Assembly (NCBI RefSeq): GCF_020511115.1
Contig: NZ_JAJAVH010000001.1
Location: 434,001-498,000, forward strand
Direction of reading: 5' to 3'
DNA from: Luteimonas panaciterrae
GTDB taxonomy: Bacteria; Pseudomonadota; Gammaproteobacteria; Xanthomonadales; Xanthomonadaceae
DNA length: 64,000 nt
Numbering within the stretch: the stretch's first letter is position 1; each line of letters opens with the position of its first letter. Below are positions 45,708 to 55,567 of the stretch, piece by piece. The notes beneath the pieces were generated by a model. It saw nothing but the letters and a program-made list of their open reading frames with translations. It ran no database searches and was not told the DNA's origin. Position numbers and translations under genes: made by a program.

Positions 45708-47000
45708 ATGACCAGCAAACTGCCCACCGCCGAAGAACTGAAGCAAGACTGGGCCACCAATCCGCGCTGGAAGGGCGTCACGCGCGCCTACACCGCCGAG
45801 GATGTGGTGCGTCTGCGCGGCACCGTGCCGGTCGAGCATTCGATCGCCAAGCTCGGTGCGGAAAAGCTCTGGAATTCCCTGCAGACCGAGGATTTCGTCA
45901 ACGCGCTCGGCGCGCTCACCGGCAACCAGGCCATGCAGCAGGTCAAGGCTGGCCTGAAGGCGATCTATCTTTCCGGGTGGCAGGTGGCGGCCGATGCCAA
46001 CCTCGCCGGCGAGATGTATCCGGACCAGTCGCTGTATCCGGCCAACTCGGTGCCGCAGGTGGTCAAGCGCATCAACAACACGCTGCTGCGCGCCGACCAG
46101 CTGTATCACGCCGAGGGCGATGACAGCATCGACTTCCTGCAGCCGATCGTGGCCGATGCCGAAGCCGGCTTCGGCGGCGTGCTCAACGCCTTCGAACTGA
46201 TGAAGGCGATGATCGAGGCCGGCGCCTCCGGCGTGCATTTCGAGGACCAGCTGGCCTCGGTGAAGAAGTGCGGCCACATGGGCGGCAAGGTGCTGGTGCC
46301 CACGCGTGAAGCGATCGAGAAGCTGACCGCCGCGCGCCTGGCCGCCGACGTCAGCGGCGTGCCGACAATTATCGTTGCCCGCACCGACGCCGAAGCCGCC
46401 GATCTGCTCACCAGCGACGTCGACGACAACGACAGGCCGTTCACCACCGGCGAGCGCACGGTGGAAGGCTTCTACAAGACCAAGAACGGCCTGGATCAGG
46501 CGATCTCGCGCGGTCTTGCCTACGCGCCGTATGCCGATCTGGTGTGGTGCGAGACCGGCAAGCCGGACCTGGAATTCGCGCGCAAGTTCGCCGAAGCGAT
46601 CCACGCCAAGTATCCGGGCAAGCTGCTGGCCTACAACTGCTCGCCGTCGTTCAACTGGAAGAAGAACCTCGACGACGCCACCATCGCCAAGTTCCAGAAG
46701 GAAATCGCCACCTACGGCTACAAGTTCCAGTTCATCACCCTGGCCGGCTTCCATGCGCTGAACTACTCGATGTTCAACCTCGCCCACGGTTATGCGCGCC
46801 GCCAGATGAGCGCGTTCGTGGAGTTGCAGGAAGCCGAGTTCGCCGCCGCCGACCGCGGATTCACCGCGGTGAAGCACCAGCGCGAGGTGGGCACGGGCTA
46901 CTTCGATACCGTGACGCAGACCATCCAGGGCGGCCAGTCGTCGACCGTGGCGCTGAAGGGTTCGACCGAGGAAGAGCAGTTCGAAACCAAAGCGGCGTAA
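45708..47000 (+). CDS. aceA: Isocitrate lyase
   Basis: The 430-residue enzyme splits isocitrate into succinate and glyoxylate, which AceB then uses. The active-site signature KKCGHMGGK is near residues 186-194, with FEDQLAS before it and the [13 protein letters not shown] segment near 310. Its length matches the E. coli type. The ATG at 45708 gives the usual N-terminus; the longer frame lies within aceB. It is in one transcription unit with aceB, ended by the terminator at 47034. Confidence 0.96.
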   Translation: MTSKLPTAEELKQDWATNPRWKGVTRAYTAEDVVRLRGTVPVEHSIAKLGAEKLWNSLQTEDFVNALGALTGNQAMQQVKAGLKAIYLSGWQVAADANLAGEMYPDQSLYPANSVPQVVKRINNTLLRADQLYHAEGDDSIDFLQPIVADAEAGFGGVLNAFELMKAMIEAGASGVHFEDQLASVKKCGHMGGKVLVPTREAIEKLTAARLAADVSGVPTIIVARTDAEAADLLTSDVDDNDRPFTTGERTVEGFYKTKNGLDQAISRGLAYAPYADLVWCETGKPDLEFARKFAEAIHAKYPGKLLAYNCSPSFNWKKNLDDATIAKFQKEIATYGYKFQFITLAGFHALNYSMFNLAHGYARRQMSAFVELQEAEFAAADRGFTAVKHQREVGTGYFDTVTQTIQGGQSSTVALKGSTEEEQFETKAA

Positions 47001-47033
47001 GCGCCGGACTCCGAACCAGGGAGAGAGGGAAAG

Positions 47034-47071
47034 ATGGGAGGCCGGGCTTGCCGGCCTCCCATTCTTTTTTG
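47034..47071 (+). terminator. Rho-independent terminator of aceBA
   Basis: A perfect 12-bp stem (ATGGGAGGCCGG at 47034-47045 and CCGGCCTCCCAT at 47051-47062) with loop GCTTG is followed by TCTTTTTTG. It lies 34 bp after the aceA stop and also precedes the end of the convergent peptidase gene. Confidence 0.95.
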
Positions 47072-47079
47072 CGCGTTAG

Positions 47080-49155
47080 TTACTTGCGGACCGCCTGCGT
47101 ATGCGTCTTCAGCGCCTCCGCGACGCCCGGAATGCGATCCGCGCCATCGGGCACGGTGATGCTGGACCCGTTGAAGTCATCGCCGACCGGTTGCACGCGG
47201 CCGCCCAGGCATTGCGCGAGGAAGCCCTCGGTTACCGCGTTGAAGGCCTTGTTGTTCTCCGGCCGTGCGAAGCCGTGGCCTTCGTCCGGGAACAGCACGT
47301 AGGTCACCGGGATGTTCTTCGCCTTCATCGCCTGCACGATCTGATCGCTCTCGGCCTGCTTCACGCGCGGATCGTTGGCACCTTGACCGATCAGCAACGG
47401 CTTGGTGATCTTGTCCGCATGCGTGAGCGGTGAGCGTTCGGCCAGCAGTTTCTTGCCGTCCTCGGTGCGCGGATCGCCGACGCGCTTGGCGAACTGCTCG
47501 AAGAACGAGGCCCAGTACGGCGGAATCGTCGACAGCAGCGTGTTGAGATTGGACGGGCCGACGATGTCGACGCCGCACTTGAACACATCCGGCGTGAACG
47601 TCAGGCCGACTAGCGTGGCGTAGCCGCCATAGCTGCCGCCCATGATCGCGATCTGATCCTTGGTGGTGACGTTCTGTTTCACCGCCCAGCCGGCGGCGTC
47701 GATCAGATCGTCGTGCATCTTGGCGGCCCATTCGCGATCGCCGGCGCTGGTGAAGGCCTTGCCGAAACCGGAAGAACCGCGATAGTTCACCGACAGCACC
47801 GCGTAGCCACGGTTGGCCAGCCACTGGTCGTAGCCGCTGTAGCCGTAGGTGTCGCGCGACCAGGGGCCGCCATGCACGAACAACACCAGCGGCACGGGCT
47901 TGTCGGCCTTGCCGTCGTTGTTGGCGTCGGCGGACTTGGGCAGGGTGAGGTAGCTCACCAGCGTCAGGCCGTCGCGCGCCTTGATCTCCTGCGGCCACAT
48001 CGCCACCAGCGGCTTGCCGTCGAGGGCGGGGCGCGCGGAGAACAGCTTCTCCGGTTTGCCGCCGCGCGCGTAGCGATAGAACACGACAGGCGACTCGGCA
48101 GCGGAATAGGTGACGATCCAGGTCTTGTCGTCGAGCGTGCGCGAGGTGACGGAGATTTCGCCAGGGCCGAGCGCCTGCAATGTTTTCAGATCGGCGCCGA
48201 TGGCGGGATCGATCGCCGTCCATTCTTCCTTGAGATAGTTCGACGCCACCGCCTGTATCACGTTCGTCTTCGGATCGCTCAGCGCGCCGCCGATGTCGAC
48301 GCGCGAATCCTTGTGTACCAGCGTCTTCTTGCCGCTGGCGACATCGATGGCGAACAGCGCCGAGGTGTTGCGGCCACGCGAATCGAGGAAGTACTGGGTC
48401 TTGCCGTCGGTGGTGAAGCCGGCGGGATTGGTGGTGAGCGAATCCTCGAAGGGAATCTCGTCGACCTTCTTCCAGCCGCCCTTGCCGTCCGGAACGAGCA
48501 GATCGGAGCCCCCGTCGGGACGCGACTTCTGCGCCATCCGTACCTTGTAGTCGGCATCGGTGATATAGCCGGAGAACTCGTTCGTGTTCTTTTCCACCAG
48601 CGTGCGCTGGCCGGTAGCGAGATCGACGCGATAGAGATCGTGCCACTTCGCATCGCGATCGTTCATGCCGACCAGGATCGATTCCGGATGCAGCTGGCTC
48701 ACGCCGGAGACCTCGGCGCGCGTTTTCGGGAACGGCGAGAGATCGCGCTTCGTCCCGGAGGCCACATCGACGCTGTAGACATGGAAGTCTTCGTCGCCGC
48801 CACTGTCGCGCAGGTACAGCAGCGTATCGGGACGATAGCTCCAGAAATACTGGCGGATGCCGCGTGCCTTGTCGTCGGTGACGGCCTTGGCTTTGCCCGG
48901 ATCGTCGGCGGGCGCCACCCAGACGTTCATCACACCATCCACCGGCGCCAGCCAGCTCAGCGTCTTGCCATCGGGGCTGATCTGCACGCCGGCGCGTTCG
49001 GGATTGCCGAACAGTGCATCGCGCGGGATCAGTTCGACTTCAGCCGGTGTGGCCGCGGCTTGCGGCGTATCGGTCTTGGCAGCCGGTGTTTCGGCGGATT
49101 GCTTGCACGCGGCCAGCGCGAGCAGAAGGCTGGAGACAAGAATCAGGCGTTGCAT
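47080..49155 (-). CDS. S9 family peptidase, lipoprotein (prolyl oligopeptidase-like)
   Basis: The 691-residue protein has a lipoprotein signal (LLLALAACKQS, Cys16), an N-terminal beta-propeller with repeats of the S9 type (about residues 40-400) and a C-terminal alpha/beta hydrolase. The catalytic triad is Ser508 in GGSYGG, Asp595 in GQGANDPRV and His627 in DEGHGF. It resembles the DPP4/acylaminoacyl-peptidase group common in Lysobacterales, probably acting on peptides in the periplasm or outside. The ATG at 49155 follows GGGGGA closely and starts the lipoprotein signal; the longer frame does not. Confidence 0.92.
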   Translation of the reverse strand: MQRLILVSSLLLALAACKQSAETPAAKTDTPQAAATPAEVELIPRDALFGNPERAGVQISPDGKTLSWLAPVDGVMNVWVAPADDPGKAKAVTDDKARGIRQYFWSYRPDTLLYLRDSGGDEDFHVYSVDVASGTKRDLSPFPKTRAEVSGVSQLHPESILVGMNDRDAKWHDLYRVDLATGQRTLVEKNTNEFSGYITDADYKVRMAQKSRPDGGSDLLVPDGKGGWKKVDEIPFEDSLTTNPAGFTTDGKTQYFLDSRGRNTSALFAIDVASGKKTLVHKDSRVDIGGALSDPKTNVIQAVASNYLKEEWTAIDPAIGADLKTLQALGPGEISVTSRTLDDKTWIVTYSAAESPVVFYRYARGGKPEKLFSARPALDGKPLVAMWPQEIKARDGLTLVSYLTLPKSADANNDGKADKPVPLVLFVHGGPWSRDTYGYSGYDQWLANRGYAVLSVNYRGSSGFGKAFTSAGDREWAAKMHDDLIDAAGWAVKQNVTTKDQIAIMGGSYGGYATLVGLTFTPDVFKCGVDIVGPSNLNTLLSTIPPYWASFFEQFAKRVGDPRTEDGKKLLAERSPLTHADKITKPLLIGQGANDPRVKQAESDQIVQAMKAKNIPVTYVLFPDEGHGFARPENNKAFNAVTEGFLAQCLGGRVQPVGDDFNGSSITVPDGADRIPGVAEALKTHTQAVRK

Positions 49156-49310
49156 GCGATCCCCCATCGTTGCGGATAATGACCGCCACACTAAGCGCTG
49201 CCGTTCCGGCATACGTTTGTGCATGGTTAAAAACGGCCATGACTGATGGCAGGGTAGGGTTCCTCGCCGATGGCGAGTTGCAAGCAAAAGAGAGCCGTGT
49301 TCGCTTGTGA

Positions 49311-50825
49311 TCAGGTGGCTTGGGACTGCGCGGACTGATCCGCGCGCCGATAACCGATCGCCTCGGTCAGATGCGCTGTCGCGATCTGATCGCTGCCGGC
49401 CAAATCGGCGATGGTGCGAGCGACGCGCAGGATGCGATGCATGGCGCGCGCGGACAGCTGCAGCGAATCGATGGCGCGTTCGAGCAGTTGCTGGTCACGT
49501 TCGCACAGCCGGCACGACGACATCGTTTCCGCTTGTCCGAGACGCGCGTTCAACACGCCGGCGCGTTGCATCTGCATCTGCTGCGCTTGCTCGACGCGGG
49601 TGCGGATCGTGCCGCTGGCTTCTCCGTCGGGCGCATCGGGGCGCAATTCCGAGGGCGGCAGTCTCGGCACTTCGACGTGCAGATCGATGCGGTCGAGCAG
49701 CGGTCCCGAGATGCGTGCGCGATAACGGCGGATCGCATCGGGCAGGCAGCGGCAGCGGCCGGAAACATCGCCGGCCCAGCCGCAGGGGCAGGGATTCATC
49801 GCTGCGACCAGCTGGAAGCGCGCGGGGAATTCGTTCTGTCGTGCCGCGCGCGAGATGGTGACGATGCCGGATTCGAGTGGTTCGCGCAGCACTTCGAGGG
49901 CGCGGCGATCCCATTCCGGCAATTCGTCGAGGAACAGCACGCCGTTGTGCGCCAGCGAGACTTCGCCCGGACGCGGTTCGCCACCGCCGCCGACCAGGGC
50001 GACCGCGCTGGCGGTGTGGTGCGGTGCGCGGAATGGACGTTCGCGCCAGCGCGCCGGATCGAGTCCGCGTCCGCTGACCGAGGCGATCGCGGCCGCTTCG
50101 AGCGCTTCGGTTTCGCTGGCTTCCGGCAATAGGCCGGGCAGTCGTGAAGCCAGCAATGTCTTGCCGCAGCCGGGCGGCCCGATCAACAGCAGGTGATGGC
50201 CACCAGCCGCGGAGATTTCCAATGCGCGTCGCGCGTGCATCTGCCCACGCACGTCGCGCATGTCCGGGCCGCTCACCGGCTCGGCGGAAGGGGCTTCGGC
50301 GATCGGCAATGTCTTGCTGCCGTTGAGCAGCGCGCAGACTTCCAGCAACGTGCGCGCGGTGTGGACTTCAACGCCAGAAGCCAATGCGGCTTCGGCGCCG
50401 TTGGCGAGCGGCACCACCAGTTTGCGTCCCGCCTGCGCCGCGGCAAGCGCGGCGGGCAAGGCGCCATCGACGGGACGCAGTTCGCCGGTGAGGCCGAGTT
50501 CGCCGAGGAATTCGTAACCGTCGAGCGATTCCCGCGGAATTTGTCCGCTGGCGGCGAGGATGCCGAGCGCGATCGGCAGATCGAAGCGGCCGCCATCCTT
50601 CGGCAGATCCGCCGGCGCGAGGTTCACGGTGATCACGCGCGCGGGGAATTCGTATTGCGCACATTGGATCGCCGCGCGCACGCGGTCCTTGGCTTCGCGC
50701 ACCGCCGCTTCCGGCAATCCGACGATCGACATCCGCGGCAAACCGCCGGCCAGATACACCTCCACCTTCACGGCGGGCGCGTGAACGCCCGAGCGCGCAC
50801 GTCCGTGCACGAGTGCGAGTCCCAT
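49311..50825 (-). CDS. comM: ComM/YifB, Mg chelatase-like AAA+ helicase
   Basis: The 504-residue AAA+ ATPase is a bidirectional helicase that drives branch migration in natural transformation and helps recombination. It has the ChlI-like N-terminal domain (VEVYLAGGLPRMSIVGLPEAAVREAKDRVRAA in parts), Walker A GPPGCGKT (residues 216-223), Walker B LFLDELPEW (near 297), and a MNPCPCGW...RCRC cysteine cluster. The ATG at 50825 gives the classic start; the frame continues upstream through ubiK and is not coding. It lies 11 bp after ubiK. Presence suggests competence potential. Confidence 0.95.
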   Translation of the reverse strand: MGLALVHGRARSGVHAPAVKVEVYLAGGLPRMSIVGLPEAAVREAKDRVRAAIQCAQYEFPARVITVNLAPADLPKDGGRFDLPIALGILAASGQIPRESLDGYEFLGELGLTGELRPVDGALPAALAAAQAGRKLVVPLANGAEAALASGVEVHTARTLLEVCALLNGSKTLPIAEAPSAEPVSGPDMRDVRGQMHARRALEISAAGGHHLLLIGPPGCGKTLLASRLPGLLPEASETEALEAAAIASVSGRGLDPARWRERPFRAPHHTASAVALVGGGGEPRPGEVSLAHNGVLFLDELPEWDRRALEVLREPLESGIVTISRAARQNEFPARFQLVAAMNPCPCGWAGDVSGRCRCLPDAIRRYRARISGPLLDRIDLHVEVPRLPPSELRPDAPDGEASGTIRTRVEQAQQMQMQRAGVLNARLGQAETMSSCRLCERDQQLLERAIDSLQLSARAMHRILRVARTIADLAGSDQIATAHLTEAIGYRRADQSAQSQAT

Positions 50826-50836
50826 GACGGCGGGGA

Positions 50837-51103
50837 TCAGTGCGAGGCGGTGTTGTCGGTGCCGGCGCGCGTTTCGAGCTCGGCGACCAGCTGCTCCAGT
50901 GCTTCGAGCTTCTCGCGCGTGCGCAGCAGCACCGCGCGCTGCACTTCGAATTCCTCGCGCGTGACCAAGTCGAGCTTGGCGAGGCCGGACTGCAGCACGG
51001 CCTTGAAGTTTTCCTGCAGTTCCTCGCGACCCTCGCGCAGGCCGGGTGGAACCAGGCTGCTGAGGCGGCGGGCGAGTTCGTCGATGGGATTGAGGTCGAT
51101 CAT
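50837..51103 (-). CDS. ubiK: UbiK, accessory factor of ubiquinone biosynthesis
   Basis: This 88-residue BMFP-domain protein (formerly YqiC) binds UbiJ and stabilises the Ubi complex. It has an N-terminal amphipathic helix and a long coiled coil with the hallmark LVTREEFEVQRAVLLRTREKLEALEQ, read as LVTREEFEVQ and AVLLRTREKLEALE (about residues 46-72). Its partner ubiJ is at 7417. It is the first gene of a pair with comM, 11 bp upstream of it. Confidence 0.92.
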   Translation of the reverse strand: MIDLNPIDELARRLSSLVPPGLREGREELQENFKAVLQSGLAKLDLVTREEFEVQRAVLLRTREKLEALEQLVAELETRAGTDNTASH

Positions 51104-51263
51104 CTGAATGTCTGTTCCTGCGATGGCGTCCCGAGCATGCGCCGCGATCCCGTGATCGCGCCATCGGAGCGTCCCGCTACGGGCAGTCAGAAAATTCTGA
51201 CGGCGGCGCGCACTACATCATGGGTGGCGTTTTCCGGCAAGCGCCGAACGTCGGCGAGCACGT

Positions 51264-51566
51264 TCAATGAGAACGACGGTTCAGGGAGATGGATTCGCGG
51301 ATGACTTCTTCCCTGAAACCGCTGATGCGCCGGTCGCCGATGAAAAGGAGAGGCACGCCCTTTCCGTTCAGAGAGACGAACTGGCGTTCGGCCTACGGCG
51401 AGAGATCGATGACATAGTCGCGATAATCGACGCCTTCGCGCATCAGCAATTCGCGCGCCTGCTTGCAATAGGGGCAAGCGGGTGTGGCGAAGATCACGAC
51501 CGGCTTGTTCGCCTGTTTACGCAGTACGCTGAAACCGCCGCTTTCGTATGCCGGCGACGGAAACAT
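51264..51566 (-). pseudogene. Glutaredoxin-like gene interrupted by an amber codon
   Basis: The frame reads a 100-codon glutaredoxin-like protein with one TAG at codon 58 (51393-51395). Before it: KPVVIFATPACPYCKQAREL with the redox CPYC, then REGVDYRDYVIDLSP. After it in the same frame: AERQFVSLNGKGVPLLFIGDRRISGF, containing the cis-Pro GVP and the GD-x5-GF end of glutaredoxins, then a normal TGA. The truncated 57-residue product would lack the glutathione-binding half. A single base change from CAG or GAG explains it. No ribosome site precedes the ATG at 51566, so the 5' end may also be damaged. A sequencing error is the alternative. Confidence 0.82.
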
Positions 51567-51881
51567 CCGAGCGTGTGATGACTGGCAGCAGGATCGCTTG
51601 CAACATGTGGTGCGTGCGCTTGCGGATCATGAAAGATTTTCCAAGGCTTCATGGAAAAACCCGACCGTCCTTGGTCGGCTCGGGGGAATCAGCAATATTT
51701 CTTGACGCAGATGCTCGCCTGCTGCGCACAGAGAAACGGTGGGAATCCGGCATCGATGCAATTGGTCAAGGCGAACCATCCGGCGCCGAACGAAAGTAAG
51801 GGCTTCGATATCGTGATTTTTCTTCCTTAAAGAAATGAGGGGAGATTCGTATGCACGCACGCGAGACCGCGCACCGCATGC
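51567..51881. other. 315-bp region without an intact gene
   Basis: This stretch between a broken glutaredoxin gene and a DUF418 remnant is more AT-rich than the surroundings. Open frames on both strands have no recognisable similarity. A short hairpin CCGACC-GTCCTT-GGTCGG is at about 51660-51678. Decayed sequence is the most likely content. Confidence 0.5.
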
Positions 51882-52166
51882 ATGTCATGGCGTGACGGCC
51901 TGCTGCTGGCCGCCGGACGCGTGCCGCTGAGCCATTCTCTGGGGCAGAGCCTGGTCTGCGTACCATTGTTCTATCGCTTTGGCCTCGGTCTGTTCGGGCG
52001 GATCAGTTACGGCGTGGCGCTGCTGATCGCGATCGCCGTCTGGCTGCTGCTGGCGTGGCTGGCCCGCGCCTGGCTGCGGTGCCATCCGCATGGGCCGATG
52101 GAAATGTTATGGCGGCGTTTGAGCTGCGCCGGAAGCGGTCGAGCCGCCGCCTGGGCCGAAACCTGA
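51882..52166 (+). pseudogene. C-terminal remnant of a DUF418 membrane protein
   Basis: The 94-codon frame matches only the end of DUF418 proteins: AAGRVPLSHSLGQSLVCVPLFYRFGLGLFG (read as AAGRVPLSHSLGQS and LVCVPLFYRFGLGLFG), a hydrophobic helix LLIAIAVWLLLAWLARAWL and the closing HGPMEMLWRRLS. In complete members this follows several transmembrane helices, about 300 residues that are missing here; the frame closes 51 bases upstream with TAA. DUF418 proteins are multi-pass inner-membrane proteins of unknown transport role. The first ATG may be fortuitous. Confidence 0.78.
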
Positions 52167-52598
<432 letters not shown>

Positions 52599-52613
52599 GT
52601 TGCGCTCGGTCGA

Positions 52614-53459
52614 TTACCCGAGCGCGCTTTCGACGAACGGAGGCAGGATCAACGCAGCCCTGTGGATGTCGTCGCTGTAGTACTTGGTGTCGAAGGGCTT
52701 GTTGTAGCTTTCGCCTTCGCGGAACTCGAAGTCACCGGATTTGCGTGCCAGCGTGGCGCTCCACCAGCCGGTCGGATAGCAGGGCTGCGGGAACGGCAGT
52801 GTCTTGAACGTCGTGAAACCGGCCTTGGCCATCTCGCCGCGCATTTCCTTGATCAGCTCGAGCAGCACCAGCGGTGATTCCGACTGCTGCACGAGGATGC
52901 CGTCGTCCTTCAGCGCGCGGAAGCAGGATTCGTAGAAGGCGCGGTTGAACAGGCCTTCGGCCGGGCCGACCGGGTCGGTGGAGTCGACGATGACGATGTC
53001 GAGGCTGCCGGGCGCGGCATTCTTCATGTAGGCGATGCCGTCATCGAACAGGAGTTCGGCCCGCGGATCGTTGTTGGACTCGCACAGCTCGGGGAAGTAT
53101 TTCTCCGCCATGCGCGTGACCTGCTCGTCGATGTCGCATTGCACGGCCTTGCGCACGCCCGGATGCTTGAGCACCTCGCGCAGCGTGCCGCAGTCGCCGC
53201 CGCCGATGATCACCACCTGCTGCGGATCGCGATGCGTGAACAGCGCCGGGTGCGACATCATCTCGTGGTAGAGGAAGTTGTCGCGCGTGGTCAGCATCAG
53301 CGCGCCGTCGATGAGCATCAGGTTGCCCCAGTCGGTGCTCTCGTAGATCTCGATCTTCTGGAACGGCGACTGCACCTCATCGAGCTTCCGGGTGATGCGG
53401 TAGCCGATGGCGCTGCCGGCGGGGTCGAAGTTTTCGTAGAGCCAGTTCGAGGAAGTCAT
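52614..53459 (-). CDS. speE: Spermidine synthase
   Basis: The 281-residue aminopropyltransferase makes spermidine from putrescine and decarboxylated S-adenosylmethionine. The nucleotide-binding GGGDCGTLREVLKHP, the catalytic Asp in IVIVDSTDPVGPAEGLF and the QSESP and CYPTGWWSA segments are present. The ATG at 53459 gives MTSSNWLYENFDP; the 19-residue longer version looks non-coding. No clear ribosome site. Divergent from the M48 peptidase gene; speA lies 2 kb away. Confidence 0.95.
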   Translation of the reverse strand: MTSSNWLYENFDPAGSAIGYRITRKLDEVQSPFQKIEIYESTDWGNLMLIDGALMLTTRDNFLYHEMMSHPALFTHRDPQQVVIIGGGDCGTLREVLKHPGVRKAVQCDIDEQVTRMAEKYFPELCESNNDPRAELLFDDGIAYMKNAAPGSLDIVIVDSTDPVGPAEGLFNRAFYESCFRALKDDGILVQQSESPLVLLELIKEMRGEMAKAGFTTFKTLPFPQPCYPTGWWSATLARKSGDFEFREGESYNKPFDTKYYSDDIHRAALILPPFVESALG

Positions 53460-53632
53460 ACGGAAAGCCAAAGGAATGGGGCCGAAGCCGGAATCCGGAA
53501 GCGTCGCTCGCAACACCGAGTCGCCAGGACGCTATCCGTACGAGGCCGCAGATTGTAGCGAACCGACATGACGATCTCCCGGAATCTGACATACGATTGC
53601 GCCCGGGGATCACGGAACGGACGGAACAGGCA

Positions 53633-55480
53633 ATGGCATCTGCCGAGGCTTATCGGGAGCTGATCGAGCGGCTGGAGGTCGAGGCGCGGGAGTCGCCCGG
53701 GCGTTACAAGGCCAAGGTCGCGCTGTTCGCCGCGTTCGGCTTCCTCGTGCTCGGCGGGGCGCTGCTGCTGTCGCTGGGATTGTCGGTGGGGCTGGTGATC
53801 GGGCTGATCCTGATCAGTCCGGTGCTGCTGCTCAAGCTGGCCAAGCTGATCTGGATTCCGATCGCCTTCGGCTGGCTGATGTTGCGGGCGCTGTGGGTCA
53901 AATTCCCGCCGCCGGAGGGTTACCGGTTGGCGGATGGGGAAGCGCCCGTGCTGCGCGCCGAGGTCGAGCGCCTGCGCGAGGCGGCCGGTGCGCCGAAGCT
54001 CGATGGCATCTACATCGACCCCGACCTCAACGCCGCCGCGGCGACGGTGCCGCGCCTGCTCGGTCTGTTCGGCCATCGCCATTACCTGCTGCTGGGATTG
54101 CCGTTGATGCAGTTGCTGGATCGCGAGCAGTTCGCCGCCGTGGTCGCGCATGAATTCGGGCATTTCGGCGGCGGCCACGGCCGCTTCGGCGGCTGGATCT
54201 ACCACGTGCGGCTGAGCTGGTATCGCCTGCTGGATGCGTTGTCGGCGCAACGCTCCTGGACCGGCCGCCTGTTCGTGCGCTTCTTCAACTGGTACGCGCC
54301 GTATTTCAACGCGTACAGCTTCGTGATGGCGCGCGGTAACGAGTATCAGGCCGATGCGGTCGCCGCGCGCGTCACCAGTCCGCAGACGATTGGGCATGCG
54401 CTGATCCGGACCAATCTGGGCAGCGAGCGGCTGTCCCAGGATTTCTGGCCCGGCGTGCGCAATGCGCTGAAATCGCAACCGCAGCCGCCGGCGTTGCTGT
54501 TCCGGGAGATGGCCAGCAACCTGCGCCAGCCGGCGGCCGAGGATGATCTGCGCCTGCAGCGCGCGCTGGGGCAGAAGCCGGATTTCGACGACACCCATCC
54601 GACGCTGGCGCAGCGTCTGGCGGCACTTGGTGTCGATGCTGGCGCGGTGGCACCGCCGACGGTCTCCGCCGCGGAGGCGCTGCTGGGCGATCTGTTGCCG
54701 AAGCTGGAGCACCGCTTCAGCGAGGAATGGCGCGGCAGCGTCGAATCGGCGTGGCAGGAGCAGCACCAGCAGGCGCAGGCCGATGCCGAGCGTTTGGCGG
54801 TACTGCAAGGACAGGCGTCGCACACGCCGGAAGAGGCCGTGGAGCTCGCGCGCCTGACCGAGGATCTGCATCCGGACGCGGATGTCCTGCCGCTGTACCA
54901 GGATGCGGTGACGCGCGCGCCCGAGAGCGCGGTCGCCCACTTCCGCCTCGGTGCGCTGTTGCTCGATCGCAAGGACGCGAGCGGCGTCGCGCACCTGCGC
55001 AAGGCGATGGAGCTGGATGCCGAAGCGGCCGAAGCGGCACTGCACCAGCTTGGCCAGTACTACTACAGCGTGGGTGACGAGGACGGTCGCTTGGGCGTGA
55101 TCGCGGAGCTCGAGACGCTGTACGGGCGGCGCAACCTTGCCGCGTACGAGCGCACGGAAATCAGCACCCGGGACCGCTTCGAGGCACACGGATTGAGCGA
55201 GGAGGCGTTGCGGGAAGCCCGCGCGGTGTTCGACCGCGTCGGCAAGGTCCGCCGCGCCTGGATCGCGCGCAAGCACATCGACGATCCGGAAGGACCGCCG
55301 CATTTCGTCGTGCTGGTGGAATGGCGGTGGCTGAAGTGGATGACCAACGAACAGGCCATGCTGGATCGCGTGGCCGAAGGCTTGGAGCTGCCCGGCAGCC
55401 TCGTCGTCTTCAGCCCCGGCAATCAGCGCGGCATCGCCAAGCGCGTGCGGCAGACCGGCGCGCCCGTCTACGGCGGCTGA
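53633..55480 (+). CDS. M48 family metallopeptidase with TPR region
   Basis: The 615-residue membrane protease has two hydrophobic helices (about residues 32-75), an M48 catalytic domain with HEFGH (His173, Glu174, His177) and the third ligand Glu in RGNEYQADAVAARV, then a coiled, TPR-like C-terminal half (about 365-480: AVAHFRLGALLLDRKDASGVAHLRKAMEL in two helices). Similar proteins combine HtpX/YfgC-like peptidases with repeats. The ATG at 53633 follows GGAACAGG. It lies between divergent speE and co-directional speA (87-bp gap), although no functional link with polyamines is known. Confidence 0.87.
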   Translation: MASAEAYRELIERLEVEARESPGRYKAKVALFAAFGFLVLGGALLLSLGLSVGLVIGLILISPVLLLKLAKLIWIPIAFGWLMLRALWVKFPPPEGYRLADGEAPVLRAEVERLREAAGAPKLDGIYIDPDLNAAAATVPRLLGLFGHRHYLLLGLPLMQLLDREQFAAVVAHEFGHFGGGHGRFGGWIYHVRLSWYRLLDALSAQRSWTGRLFVRFFNWYAPYFNAYSFVMARGNEYQADAVAARVTSPQTIGHALIRTNLGSERLSQDFWPGVRNALKSQPQPPALLFREMASNLRQPAAEDDLRLQRALGQKPDFDDTHPTLAQRLAALGVDAGAVAPPTVSAAEALLGDLLPKLEHRFSEEWRGSVESAWQEQHQQAQADAERLAVLQGQASHTPEEAVELARLTEDLHPDADVLPLYQDAVTRAPESAVAHFRLGALLLDRKDASGVAHLRKAMELDAEAAEAALHQLGQYYYSVGDEDGRLGVIAELETLYGRRNLAAYERTEISTRDRFEAHGLSEEALREARAVFDRVGKVRRAWIARKHIDDPEGPPHFVVLVEWRWLKWMTNEQAMLDRVAEGLELPGSLVVFSPGNQRGIAKRVRQTGAPVYGG

Positions 55481-55567
55481 AGCCGCCGGAGTCACGGGCG
55501 TGCAGCCCGCGAACGGTAGAATGCGCGCTTTCTCCCCCGCCGGTAGCACGCACATGGAAGCACGCCC

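Noticed and set aside
51187-51477. 96-codon minus-strand frame overlapping the broken glutaredoxin gene
   Set aside because: It is the wrong frame; the glutaredoxin similarity is in another frame with an amber stop.
51627-51860. 77-codon minus-strand frame in the AT-rich filler
   Set aside because: No recognisable similarity, no ribosome site, and located in a decaying region.
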